Of a stretch of DNA of 33,691 bases, positions 1 to 9,564 are shown piece by piece (within the stretch, counting starts at the first letter, position 1; each line of letters opens with the position of its first letter). Origin of the DNA: Bacteroidota bacterium (GTDB lineage: Bacteria; Bacteroidota; Bacteroidia; Bacteroidales; Prolixibacteraceae); the NCBI GenBank assembly GCA_030684645.1, contig JAUXUF010000406.1, forward strand, positions 1 through 33,691. Reading direction: 5' to 3'. Both the position numbers and the translations under genes were made by a program. The notes beneath the pieces are model-generated. The model saw only the letters and a program-made list of their open reading frames with translations, was not told the DNA's origin and ran no database searches.

Positions 1-1370
1 CATCAGCTACTGCAACTGTTACCGTTCAGGATAATATTGCTCCCGGACTGACTGTTCCAGCCAATATCGTTCAACTCAATGATGCCGGTGTTTGTGGCGC
101 TGTGGTAAACATTGGTTTGGCAACAGCTACCGACAATTGCACGGTAGCCTCTGTCACCAGTGACGCTCCTGCTTTCTTCCCCGTTGGTATCACTACCGTA
201 ACCTGGACGGCCCTTGATGTGAACGCAAATTCAACAACAGGAACTCAGACCGTAGAGATCACCAACAATGCTCCTGTCATCAGTGGACTCAATGTTTCGG
301 CACTGGTCCAACTCGGTGATGCCACTTTGGCTTCGGCCACTCATGCCGACAACAACCTGGTTGGTGCTACCTGGAATTGGGGAGATGGTTCTTCAACGCC
401 TGCTCTGATTACGGGAACAAACCTTTCAGGAAATCATGTCTATGGCCAGACTGGTCTTTACGACGTAACCCTAACCATTGAGGATGCCTGTGGTAAAACA
501 GACACCGAAACATTCAGCTACGTGGTGATTTACAATTCCTGTGACGGGTTCATTACCGGTGGCGGATACATCAACACTCCTGCAGGCGCTTATGCTGCCA
601 AGCCAACATCAACCGACAAATCAGAATATGAATTCGAAGCCAAATACCATAAAGGTGCTCTCGCTCCAAAAGGAGAATTCAAATTTAAAATGCATTCAGG
701 AAACTTTGAAGTGAAATCTACTTCTTTAGACTGGCTGATGGTTAACAACGACCAGGCTATCCTGAAAGGTTCGGCTTCTGTCAACGGACAAGGCGGCTAT
801 CAATTTATCGTCTCGGTTTTGGATGGGGACATCACTTCCAAAAACGGAACCGATTACCTGAGATTGATTGTTTGGGACAATACCGGAAACGTATTGTATG
901 ACAACCAAAACGGTGACCCGGATAAGGCCAGCGCTTCCAATCCAATCAGTAAAGGGCAGGTGGTGATTCACAAACCTAAAAATGGGAACTGTTTTAGTGA
1001 CGATGAGGATGAAAATGATAAATCATCCGCCAATTCTTCAGACAATTCATCGGATAAAAACAAGAGTGGCAACCTCGAAGTTGTCCTGACCCCCGTGCAG
1101 ATGGACATGACCGTTTATCCAAATCCGGTGGTGAGCGCTGAAGTGACCATCTCCATCGAAGGTTTTGGCAACACTGTAGCCAGGATTGACCTGGCCAACT
1201 TAAGCGGACAACAGGTCTATACCATTCAAAGTGTAAAATTCCAGGGAGGAAAAGCTAAAACCGAATTTAAACAGGCTAATCTGAAATCAGGAAATTACCT
1301 GCTGCGAGTGACCGAAATCAATACTTCACGTTTTGGTGTGAAACAGATCATCGTTTCAAGCAAAAAATAA
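1..1370 (+). CDS. Secreted HYR/PKD-domain protein with type IX secretion C-terminal sorting domain (5' truncated)
   Basis: The frame is open from base 3, so the start lies before the window. The visible part begins with an HYR-type repeat (VQDNIAPGLTVPANI, then TATDNC and FPVGITTVTW), followed by a PKD domain (WNWGDGSS, then YDVTLTIEDACG, about bases 340-530). A Cys-started domain with the signature FITGGGYI follows (about 541-980), then an Asp/Glu/Ser-rich linker (about 995-1080). It ends in a type A Por sorting domain (MTVYPNP, then GNYLLRV, ending VSSKK). Proteins with this tail are exported by the Bacteroidetes type IX system and then released or anchored at the cell surface. HYR and PKD domains usually act as spacers or in adhesion; the missing N-terminus could carry an enzyme, so the activity cannot be told. 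A terminator follows at once. Confidence 0.9.
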   Translation, partial: SATATVTVQDNIAPGLTVPANIVQLNDAGVCGAVVNIGLATATDNCTVASVTSDAPAFFPVGITTVTWTALDVNANSTTGTQTVEITNNAPVISGLNVSALVQLGDATLASATHADNNLVGATWNWGDGSSTPALITGTNLSGNHVYGQTGLYDVTLTIEDACGKTDTETFSYVVIYNSCDGFITGGGYINTPAGAYAAKPTSTDKSEYEFEAKYHKGALAPKGEFKFKMHSGNFEVKSTSLDWLMVNNDQAILKGSASVNGQGGYQFIVSVLDGDITSKNGTDYLRLIVWDNTGNVLYDNQNGDPDKASASNPISKGQVVIHKPKNGNCFSDDEDENDKSSANSSDNSSDKNKSGNLEVVLTPVQMDMTVYPNPVVSAEVTISIEGFGNTVARIDLANLSGQQVYTIQSVKFQGGKAKTEFKQANLKSGNYLLRVTEINTSRFGVKQIIVSSKK

Positions 1371-1396
1371 AGCATTTGTACTTCAATACTTCAAGG

Positions 1397-1426
1397 CCGC
1401 CTCAAGCAATTGGGGCGGTTTTTTTT
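1397..1426 (+). terminator. Rho-independent terminator after the T9SS-sorted protein
   Basis: CCGCCTCA (1397-1404) pairs with TGGGGCGG (1411-1418), allowing one G-T pair, around a six-base loop, and a run of eight T follows (1419-1426). It begins 27 bases after the stop codon. Confidence 0.9.
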
Positions 1427-1464
1427 ATGCGCCAATCCGAATATAACAAAAACTAAATCCGCCT

Positions 1465-1498
1465 TTTGATCAGATCAAGCCTTGTTTTCTTATTTTTG
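1465..1498 (+). promoter_or_regulatory. Bacteroidetes-type promoter for the BatA-like gene
   Basis: TTTG at 1465-1468 and TATTTTTG at 1491-1498, 22 bases apart, fit the -33 TTTG / -7 TAnnTTTG pattern of the Bacteroidetes primary sigma factor. The predicted transcript starts near 1505, leaving a 5' leader of about 90 bases before the ATG at 1597. Confidence 0.55.
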
Positions 1499-1596
1499 CT
1501 TCTGGAATGATAATTCGACATTCTGCATGAATTGGTGCGGTTCCAAAGAACCGGATTTTTCGACAGGAAATTAACTTTTTAATACTGCTTTTAACG

Positions 1597-3645
1597 ATGA
1601 GTTTTTTATATCCGGCCTTTCTGTTTGCTTTGCTGGCACTGGCTATTCCGGTCATTATCCACTTTTTCAACTTCAAACGATATAAAACACTCTATTTCAG
1701 TAATGTTCAGCTTTTAAAACGTATCAAACAAGAATCGAGGAAGAAATCCCAGCTCAAACAAATCCTAATTTTAATTAGCCGCCTGTTGGCCATTGCTTCG
1801 CTGGTTTTTGCATTTAGCCGGCCATATATTCCATTATCCAACCGGACATCGAACGCGGCCCGTCAGGTTGTTGCTATAGCTATCGACAATACGTTTAGCA
1901 TGAAGGCCGAAGGCGAAAAAGGATCTTTACTGGAACAGGCTAAACTAAAAGCTATTGAAATTGCCAATTCGTACCGGGTTGGAACCCAATTCCTGATTAT
2001 TACGAGTGACTTTTTACCCGAACATCAGTTCCTGTTCAACAAAGAACAGTTTATTCAACAAGTTTCACAAATAAAGGAAAGTCCGCGTTCACCCAAATTA
2101 TCAGTCATTTATGCCCAGGCAATCAGTACCGTTTCAACATCAGGAAAGAATGCAGAAAAAACACTTTACATCTTGTCTGATTTTCAGAAAAGCAGCGCTG
2201 ACATCGAAACAGTCAAATCGGACTCAACCGTTTGGACGTATTTATTTCCATTTAAAGCCGAAAAAACAAACAACCTGCTAATCGACTCCTGTTGGTTTGA
2301 AACTCCGGGACGAAAAATCGGTCAAGCCGAAAAGTTATTGGTTTCCATCCGCAATTTATCTGACCAGGCTTATCAGAATATTCCTGTCCGTTTAACGATC
2401 AACGATTCACTCAAGGCAATTTCGAACATTAACCTGGCCGGGCAAGAGGTGGCAGTTGTTGAACTGAATTATACCAATAATTCGGAAGGAATTCAGCTGT
2501 GCAAAATCGAACTCGATGATTATCCGATCATTTATGACAATTCATTTTTTTTGAGTTACCACGTTCGGGGGAAACTTCGTGCACTCGGAATCTTAAACCC
2601 GATGAACAATGGCTCCGGTTATTTGAAAGCCTTGTTTGCTGAGGACGAATTAATCACTTACGATGAATTTCCTGAAAACAATGTTCAGATTTCGCAACTT
2701 AAAAACTATCAATGCATATTCCTGATCAATAATCAAAAAATTAGCTCCGGATTAAAAAGCGAACTGACTTCATTGGTTGAACAGGGTGGCTCATTGGTTA
2801 TTTTTCCGGAACGAATGACCAACTATGGCGAATACAATGCTTTACTGAATTCATTGAACGGAAAGGAAATTGAATCGCTGGATACTGCATCCATTGGCAT
2901 TTCGGAAATCAATTACAACAACGAGTTGTATCAGGAGGTATTCAAGAAGCAGGAAAATGAAGCCGATCTGCCGGTCATTCACGGTTCAGTGAATTTTACC
3001 GAACAAATGCAAAAACCCGAAACAGCCCTTTTAAAGTTCAGAAATGGGAAAAGCGCTTTAAGCACCCATACATTTGGAGCCGGGAGAGTTTATACTTTTG
3101 CTTTTCCGCTCGATCAGAAGAATTTTAATTTCATCAGGCATATCATTTTTGTACCAACTATTTACAACATGGTGTTGAACAGCGGTGAGCCGCAAAAATA
3201 TTCCTATCCGATTGATAAAGATGAACCTGTAATGCTGAACCAGAGCCAGGATCCGGATGAGCTGAAGATTATCAATGTTCAAACCAGGGATGAATTTCTG
3301 ACTTCACTTCGTACTGTGGGATCAGGAAAAAAACAATTGATTTTGGATGATCTGCCCAGGGAAGCCGGACATTACCTGATTCAGGACGGGGATCAAACCA
3401 TTCAGGCTATTTCTTATAATTACTCCAGAAAAGAATCCATTCCTGATTTTTATTCCGAAGAAGAACTACAGAAATTGATTCAGTCACCTGATTTCAAACA
3501 ATTTCAACTGATCAAATCTTCAGATTTAAGTTTCAGCGAAACACTTCAGGATTTAAACAACGGAAAGCAACTCTGGAAATATTTCATCCTGCTCGCCATC
3601 TTTTTTCTTTTCTGCGAGATTGCCGTTATCCGGTTTTGGAAATGA
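1597..3645 (+). CDS. BatA-like membrane protein with N-terminal double-transmembrane domain and von Willebrand A-like region
   Basis: The protein has 682 residues. It opens with the BatA signature: a hydrophobic segment (about 4-22), the conserved IIHFFNFKRYKTLYFSN stretch and a second hydrophobic segment (about 54-72). A vWA-like domain follows; D97-N-T-F-S101-M resembles the DxSxS metal site but has Thr in place of the first Ser, so metal binding is uncertain. A long periplasmic part with a glutamine-amidotransferase-like fold (about 325-420) leads to a C-terminal membrane helix (about 660-678). Proteins of this kind are common in Bacteroidetes, and relatives act in aerotolerance-type complexes with MoxR ATPases, but no MoxR or other bat gene lies nearby. 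The start is an ATG with a promoter-like site about 100 bases upstream. The family is clear; the role is not. Confidence 0.85.
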   Translation: MSFLYPAFLFALLALAIPVIIHFFNFKRYKTLYFSNVQLLKRIKQESRKKSQLKQILILISRLLAIASLVFAFSRPYIPLSNRTSNAARQVVAIAIDNTFSMKAEGEKGSLLEQAKLKAIEIANSYRVGTQFLIITSDFLPEHQFLFNKEQFIQQVSQIKESPRSPKLSVIYAQAISTVSTSGKNAEKTLYILSDFQKSSADIETVKSDSTVWTYLFPFKAEKTNNLLIDSCWFETPGRKIGQAEKLLVSIRNLSDQAYQNIPVRLTINDSLKAISNINLAGQEVAVVELNYTNNSEGIQLCKIELDDYPIIYDNSFFLSYHVRGKLRALGILNPMNNGSGYLKALFAEDELITYDEFPENNVQISQLKNYQCIFLINNQKISSGLKSELTSLVEQGGSLVIFPERMTNYGEYNALLNSLNGKEIESLDTASIGISEINYNNELYQEVFKKQENEADLPVIHGSVNFTEQMQKPETALLKFRNGKSALSTHTFGAGRVYTFAFPLDQKNFNFIRHIIFVPTIYNMVLNSGEPQKYSYPIDKDEPVMLNQSQDPDELKIINVQTRDEFLTSLRTVGSGKKQLILDDLPREAGHYLIQDGDQTIQAISYNYSRKESIPDFYSEEELQKLIQSPDFKQFQLIKSSDLSFSETLQDLNNGKQLWKYFILLAIFFLFCEIAVIRFWK

Positions 3646-3721
3646 ATAGCAGACAAAAATCATAGCTGGTAGGTAAAATTATGCCTAATTCTGTGGTTCA
3701 ATAACTAAAAATTTCAATCCA

Positions 3722-4945
3722 ATGAAAGTATTAAGTGCTCAGAACTATATGGATCGTGAGGCCCGTTATGGCGCTCACAATTATCATCCGCTACCCGTTG
3801 TTTTGGAACGTGGTGAAGGCGTGTTTGTATGGGATGTTGATGGTAAAAAATATTTCGACTTTTTGTCAGCCTATTCCGCAGTCAATCAAGGTCATTGTCA
3901 TCCGAAGATTGTGAAAGCCATGACTGATCAGGCCCAAAAACTGGCGCTGACTTCAAGAGCTTTCTACAACGATATTTTGGGCGAATGGGAAGAATACATG
4001 TCCAAATTGTTTGGTTACGACAAGATGTTACCCATGAATTCGGGTGCAGAAGCCGACGAAACAGCTTTAAAGCTGATCCGCAAATGGGCCTACAAAGTAA
4101 AAGGAGTGCCACAGGGCGAAGCCAAGATTATTGTCTGCAACGGCAACTTCCATGGCCGGACCATTACCATTATTTCAATGTCGTCTGACCCGGAATCGTA
4201 CAACGATTTTGGTCCGTACACTCCCGGATTCATTCATATTCCATACAACGATGTACATGCACTGGAAAAAGCGCTGGAAGATCCGAATGTTGCCGGATTT
4301 CTGGTTGAACCCATCCAGGCTGAGGCTGGGGTGTATGTGCCGGAAGACGGATACCTGCGGAAAGCATTTGATTTATGCAAAAAGCATCATGTGCTGTTTG
4401 TAGCCGATGAAGTTCAGACCGGATTGGCCCGTACCGGAAAAATGCTGGCTTGCGACCATGAAGATGTCAGACCCGACATTCTGGTTCTTGGGAAAGCCAT
4501 TTCAGGTGGAATGTTGCCCGTATCGTGCGTTTTGGCCGACGATGAAATTATGCTGACTATCTTGCCGGGGGAACATGGATCTACCTACGGAGGAAATCCG
4601 ATTGCCGCTAAAGTTGCCATTGCGGCGCTGGAAGTAATCAGGGAGGAAAACCTGGTTGATAATTCTGAAAAGATGGGGAAAATATTCCGGAAAAGGTTAA
4701 AATCAATCGATTCTGATTTGATCGAAATTGTTCGGGGAAAAGGTCTGTTGAATGCGGTGGTCATAAAACCGGTAAACGGCATCACCGCATGGGATGTGTG
4801 TCTGGCATTAAAAAACAATGGTTTGCTTGCGAAACCAACACACGAGCACATCATCCGATTTACGCCTCCATTGATAATTAACGAAGACCAACTCATGAAT
4901 GCCCTTGATATCATCGAAAAAACCTTTGCTGAATTAAACGTTTAA
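3722..4945 (+). CDS. rocD: Ornithine aminotransferase
   Basis: This 407-residue class III PLP-dependent aminotransferase has the usual length for ornithine-oxo-acid transaminase. It converts L-ornithine and 2-oxoglutarate to glutamate-5-semialdehyde and glutamate in arginine/ornithine catabolism or proline supply. Visible family features are [12 protein letters not shown] (about 107-118), NGNFHGRT (140-147), the PLP-ring aspartate in [15 protein letters not shown] (D229), the Schiff-base lysine in [13 protein letters not shown] (K258) and GSTYGGNP (286-293). Sequence around these motifs reads as RocD rather than acetylornithine aminotransferase (ArgD). It lies 76 bases after the BatA-like gene on the same strand, with no clear terminator between them. 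No other arginine-pathway gene is in the window, so it stands alone here. Confidence 0.95.
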   Translation: MKVLSAQNYMDREARYGAHNYHPLPVVLERGEGVFVWDVDGKKYFDFLSAYSAVNQGHCHPKIVKAMTDQAQKLALTSRAFYNDILGEWEEYMSKLFGYDKMLPMNSGAEADETALKLIRKWAYKVKGVPQGEAKIIVCNGNFHGRTITIISMSSDPESYNDFGPYTPGFIHIPYNDVHALEKALEDPNVAGFLVEPIQAEAGVYVPEDGYLRKAFDLCKKHHVLFVADEVQTGLARTGKMLACDHEDVRPDILVLGKAISGGMLPVSCVLADDEIMLTILPGEHGSTYGGNPIAAKVAIAALEVIREENLVDNSEKMGKIFRKRLKSIDSDLIEIVRGKGLLNAVVIKPVNGITAWDVCLALKNNGLLAKPTHEHIIRFTPPLIINEDQLMNALDIIEKTFAELNV

Positions 4946-5246
4946 GCATACTGTGAATACGTGGACTGTTGAAATCCAGCCCCACCTTGAAGGCAATAAC
5001 GGACACTTGTATAAAAACAATGGCTTTTTATTGCCGTCATTGGGTTCAGGTAAAACTTCAGAAATTGATTGACTCTTAAGTAATAAATATCATTTAATGT
5101 CGTATATCTATTTATGACAATTATCTCAGACATTATATGATCCTCAGAACTTATTCTTAAAAAAAAGTAACTTTGCCCGTTGTATTATTGTCTATATTGT
5201 CGACACCAAATACGGATTCCGTCTAAACAAGGAACAGTAAAACCTA
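4946..5246. other. Intergenic gap between rocD and the AsmA-like gene
   Basis: This 301-base gap has no convincing gene. An inverted repeat GGCAATAA (4992-4999) / TTATTGCC (5028-5035) with a 28-base spacer could be a weak terminator for rocD, although no T-run follows it. The right part is A+T-rich and holds the -7-type box at 5168-5175. Confidence 0.5.
5168..5175 (+). promoter_or_regulatory. -7 box (TAACTTTG) upstream of the AsmA-like gene
   Basis: An exact TAnnTTTG match lies 71 bases before the start at 5247. I see no good -33 TTG at the expected distance, so this is half a promoter. Confidence 0.4.
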
Positions 5247-8200
5247 ATGAACCCGATGTCGATGTCACATTTTCGTAAGAAAATATTGAAAATCACAGCA
5301 GCTATACTTTCAGGTCTGATTCTGATTGCGATAGCCGGTTTCGTATTTCTGTATTTTGAAACTCAGAGTTATCTCAATAAGAATCTGTCTGGTTATATTG
5401 AGAATAAATCGAAAGGAAAATATGAACTAACTTTCGAAAATCTTGAAATCAACTTCAAGTATTGGGGTTTCGATATCAACCATGTTTCCTATCATCCGTC
5501 AGACTCCATCATCAAAACCCTGGATGAAAACGATATTAAACAACAGTTTTATACTTTTTCGTCGCCTAACATCAGGGTTGGAGGAATCCAACTGGTTGAG
5601 CTGATCTTCAGGAAAAGGCTTGAGATTGGAGAAATAGTCATTAGTAAGCCTGAACTGAACATTCTCGGCAAGCAAACCGGTCCTGACGATCAGAAAAACA
5701 ACATCAGTTCCATTTTGCAGAAAATGATGCCGCTGGTAACCAAAACGTTCAAATCCATTCAGATCGATAAGATTGAGCTTGCCAATGCCAGCTTCGATTT
5801 TTACAATCTGTTGGGCGATTCCAAAAAACTGTCGAATGCCGAAAATATTACCATCGGAATCCTGAATTTTTATACTGATTCGGTGCTTTTACCCGACCTT
5901 AACAAGTTGTTCGATGCAGAAGATATTTACATCCGGATGCAGAACTACCAGAACAAGCTAGCCGACAGCACTCATGTGCTTAGCGCCGAATCTGTAACCT
6001 ATTCGATGAAACGCTCTTTTATTGAAGCTCAGAATATTGAATTGAAACCTGTCAGTCCCGATCTTTCAATCAAGAACCGATATCATATTTTCGTCCCTCA
6101 GGCGAAATTAACCAGCACTCATATCAATGAATTTTACCGGAACAAGGCTATCCCGATTGATTCAATGATTTTAACCGATGCCAAAATCGAATACTGGCCA
6201 GGCGAGAAGCGACTTAAAGTCAAACTGAAAACAATGAAAGACCTTGATCTTTATGAACTGATCAAAGATGAACTTTCAAGTGTTCGCATTCAAAACTTCA
6301 AACTCAAAAATGCCCAGGTCAAGCTTTTCAAAACACAAACCGACACAGCCAGTCAGCAGGAATTAAAAAACATAACAATCAATCTGGAAGATTTTTTGCT
6401 CGATTCGGTTTCGCTGCAAGATACCAGCCGGATATTTTACTCGAAAAACATTGATCTTTCGGCGTTCCAATACGAACTGACTCTTGGCGATAATATTCAC
6501 CGGATCAAAGTCGGAAATCTTGACCTTTCGACACGCAAAAAATCGGTTTTTGTTAAAAACATTCAACTGTATCCCTTGAAAACAGGGAACAATACAATCA
6601 ACCATAAAAACACCATTAAATCCATTTGTGACAGTATCCGCCTCGATCTGTTTAACTTCAAGAAGGCTTTCCATCAGAAGCGATTTGTTTTTCAGCGAAT
6701 TAATGTTTTCAATCCTGAAGTCAGCATTGTTCAGAATGAATTATCAGATGAAAAACCAGCGCCGGAAAATCCCAGTTTCATTTACAACCTCATTTCTACT
6801 TATGCAAAAGGAATCTATGCGAACCAGATTTTTATAAAACAAGGCAAAATTCAACTGGTGAATAAAACGGGAGTTCTGCAAAAGGGGAACATTGAATCGA
6901 CTGTAAAATTACAGTTAAGTGGATTTGCGTTGGATGAAACCAGTGCCCGAAGAACCGACCGCCTGTTCTTTGCCAACCAGATTGAACTTAATTTCAGCGA
7001 CTACCAGATGCAACTGGTCGATCAGTTGCATAAACTGACCATTGAAAAATTGGCCATTTCAACCCGCACAAACCAGCTGATCCTGCAAAATCTCCACCTC
7101 TTCCCTGCATCGAAAGAAAACGGGATGGATTTGCTCAAAGAATTTAACCGTTCGGAGTTATACGAATTTACCATTCCGGAACTGACGATGTCGAATGCTG
7201 ATTTTCACGAAGCATTTTTCAACAAAAAATTATCGCTTGATACGCTGCGGATCAAATCACCTCAAATTTATTACGAAAATTTCGCGCTCCTGAAACAGAT
7301 TAAACCCAAGGCAGACTTTGAAGATTTGTTTCAACTTTTATCCAGCTACCTCGATAACATACAAGTTAGGAAAGTCGAAATTCCGGATGGAACAATCAGG
7401 CTTATTAATCACAGCCGAAAAGGAAAGACAATTTCGCTCGACAACCATTTTACTTTAGGACTGGAAAACACCCTGATCAATAAAGATCAGTTTGGGAAGA
7501 AGAAGTTTCTGTATTCCGAATTTGTTGATTTCTCTGTCCGCGACCACCTGATCCGTCTTTCTGATAATGTGCATGTTATAAAGGCCGGAGAAGTTGGCTT
7601 TTCAACCCGAAGAAAGGAAGTTTTTGTGATTAACGCTCAAATTTATCCGGAAACGAACAGCAAAGATTTTCCATCCATTATTTGGAATATTCAGTTGACC
7701 ATTCCTGAAATCAGGATTACAGGTATTGATACGGAGGAGTTTTATTTCGATCACAAAATTGACGCCGACAATTTACTGATCAAGTCGCCAAGTATCAGGC
7801 TTTATCAGAAACAAAAAAGAACCGGAACAAAAGGAATTAAAGAAATCTCATTTCCCTTGCCTAAAGTGATTGAATCGATAGCCATCCGTCAGTTCAGATT
7901 GAATGATGGTTCGCTGAAAGTTTTTTCAGAATTAGGACTGAAACCATATTTGCTTATACAATCAGACCTTAATATGGCAGCTCAGAATATTCTCATCAGA
8001 AAAGATCCGAATGCCGATAAACCTCAATTTTTAACTGGTGAATATACTGGCGAGATGATTCAGTTTAAGTTTAACCCGAAAGATAAAAACCAGCAGTTCA
8101 GTATCGACGACCTTACTTTCTCGACCATCGACCGGAGAATTCTGGCCCAACAACTGGTTGTAAAACCAAGGTCGAAGAATACCAAAGAAGATCAGTTTGA

Positions 8201-9560
8201 ACTTCGCATCCCGACTCTGGCTCTGAATGGTTTTGACATTGATAATGCATACCGGAATGATCAGTTTTTCTTTGAATCCATTGTTGTCGAAAAACCAAGC
8301 TTTCAGCTTTCCAACAATGCCAAAGATTCGATGAAATTCAATCCGTTTAAGGTAAACCTCTACCCTCATTTCGAAAGTTTCGCTGATGTTTTTGCCTCCA
8401 AATCACTCCGCATAAACGCCGCTGACATTTCCGTTTTCAAAAACGGAGAAAAGAAACTTCAGGAAAAGGTAAGCTTAAATTTAACGAATGTCAGGATTGA
8501 GAATAAACCCTCACAGGGATTTATGCATGCCGTTGATTTTTCGTTCCGTATCCCAAATCTCAAAAAACAGGATAAACTATACCATTACTCGATTGGCGAA
8601 ACATCCTATTCGTCATTGAAAAACCGTTTTTCGGCCAAAAACATTCAGATCATTCCAAATTTCAGTAAAGAAAAACATCAAAAACAGCTTGGATTTCAAA
8701 ACGATTATTTTTCAGGAAATATTGATTCGGTCTGTATCGAACAACCCGATATCAGCCGGTGGTTCGAAAAGGAAGAACTGGTTGGCAAATACTTATCGGT
8801 AAATGGATTAAGCCTGGATGTTTACAGGGACAAACGAATGCCATTTGATGAAAACCGCAGGCCAAAAATGTTTCAGGACAGGATAAAATCCCTGAAGTAT
8901 CCGGTTATGATTGATTCCCTTCTTCTGGTAAATTCAAAAATTAGTTATACCGAGCAACCAGCATCAGGTGATGCAGAAGGCAAAATCGGATTTACCAATA
9001 TTAAGACCCGGTTAATGCCTTTTACCAACATGATAAGCCCGAAAGGCGTAATTCCTGATTTCAGGCTCAATGGTACTGCAACAATTATGGATTCATGCGA
9101 GTTAAAAACAAGCATGAATTACCAGATGAACAATCCGGAAAATTTATTCACGGTAGAAGGAAGTCTGAGCCCGTTTAACATGCGGATACTAAACCCGGTA
9201 TTGGAACCATTAGCTTTGGTGTCGATACGTTCGGGCCGGGTCGATCGTTTCCAATTCAACTTTTCAGCCAATAAAACCAGTGCAGCAGGTTCATTGACTT
9301 TTGACTACAACGACTTTAAAATTTCGGTTCTGGAAAAGAAAAAAGGGAATACCAAAGAGGCCAAACTGGCCAGTTTTTTAGCCAACAGCCTGATGTTGAG
9401 GTCCAAAAATCCCAGGGGCAAAGAATTACTTCCCGATGAAATAAACTTTCAGAGAGATCAAAAACGCTCGGTTATCCATTACTGGTGGAAATCAGTCTTC
9501 AGCGGCATCCGGAACACATTGGGAATCAAAGAAAGCAAACCGGAAGGACAGCAGGAATAG
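5247..9560 (+). CDS. Large AsmA-like envelope protein with about six 177-residue modules
   Basis: The protein has 1437 residues, with a short cytoplasmic N-terminus, one membrane helix (about 14-36) and a long, beta-strand-rich, low-Cys remainder that should lie in the periplasm. A signature of the form H-x-I-x(4)-L-x-[FIL]-S-T-R recurs near residues 243, 418, 595, 776, 951 and 1113. Between copies, two further elements recur: one like F-x-x-K-x-L-x(2)-D-x-L-x-I-K-S-P, and one like I-x-I-x-x-G-x-I-x-L-x-N. The C-terminal part (about 1285-1390, GSLSPFNMRILNPVLEPL onward) resembles the AsmA C-terminal region. AsmA, TamB and YhdP relatives form long grooves that carry phospholipid between inner and outer membranes; that role here is inference. 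M1, M4 and M6 are all possible starts; I kept the first. It ends four bases before a convergent gene. Confidence 0.75.
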   Translation: MNPMSMSHFRKKILKITAAILSGLILIAIAGFVFLYFETQSYLNKNLSGYIENKSKGKYELTFENLEINFKYWGFDINHVSYHPSDSIIKTLDENDIKQQFYTFSSPNIRVGGIQLVELIFRKRLEIGEIVISKPELNILGKQTGPDDQKNNISSILQKMMPLVTKTFKSIQIDKIELANASFDFYNLLGDSKKLSNAENITIGILNFYTDSVLLPDLNKLFDAEDIYIRMQNYQNKLADSTHVLSAESVTYSMKRSFIEAQNIELKPVSPDLSIKNRYHIFVPQAKLTSTHINEFYRNKAIPIDSMILTDAKIEYWPGEKRLKVKLKTMKDLDLYELIKDELSSVRIQNFKLKNAQVKLFKTQTDTASQQELKNITINLEDFLLDSVSLQDTSRIFYSKNIDLSAFQYELTLGDNIHRIKVGNLDLSTRKKSVFVKNIQLYPLKTGNNTINHKNTIKSICDSIRLDLFNFKKAFHQKRFVFQRINVFNPEVSIVQNELSDEKPAPENPSFIYNLISTYAKGIYANQIFIKQGKIQLVNKTGVLQKGNIESTVKLQLSGFALDETSARRTDRLFFANQIELNFSDYQMQLVDQLHKLTIEKLAISTRTNQLILQNLHLFPASKENGMDLLKEFNRSELYEFTIPELTMSNADFHEAFFNKKLSLDTLRIKSPQIYYENFALLKQIKPKADFEDLFQLLSSYLDNIQVRKVEIPDGTIRLINHSRKGKTISLDNHFTLGLENTLINKDQFGKKKFLYSEFVDFSVRDHLIRLSDNVHVIKAGEVGFSTRRKEVFVINAQIYPETNSKDFPSIIWNIQLTIPEIRITGIDTEEFYFDHKIDADNLLIKSPSIRLYQKQKRTGTKGIKEISFPLPKVIESIAIRQFRLNDGSLKVFSELGLKPYLLIQSDLNMAAQNILIRKDPNADKPQFLTGEYTGEMIQFKFNPKDKNQQFSIDDLTFSTIDRRILAQQLVVKPRSKNTKEDQFELRIPTLALNGFDIDNAYRNDQFFFESIVVEKPSFQLSNNAKDSMKFNPFKVNLYPHFESFADVFASKSLRINAADISVFKNGEKKLQEKVSLNLTNVRIENKPSQGFMHAVDFSFRIPNLKKQDKLYHYSIGETSYSSLKNRFSAKNIQIIPNFSKEKHQKQLGFQNDYFSGNIDSVCIEQPDISRWFEKEELVGKYLSVNGLSLDVYRDKRMPFDENRRPKMFQDRIKSLKYPVMIDSLLLVNSKISYTEQPASGDAEGKIGFTNIKTRLMPFTNMISPKGVIPDFRLNGTATIMDSCELKTSMNYQMNNPENLFTVEGSLSPFNMRILNPVLEPLALVSIRSGRVDRFQFNFSANKTSAAGSLTFDYNDFKISVLEKKKGNTKEAKLASFLANSLMLRSKNPRGKELLPDEINFQRDQKRSVIHYWWKSVFSGIRNTLGIKESKPEGQQE

Positions 9561-9564
9561 CGAA

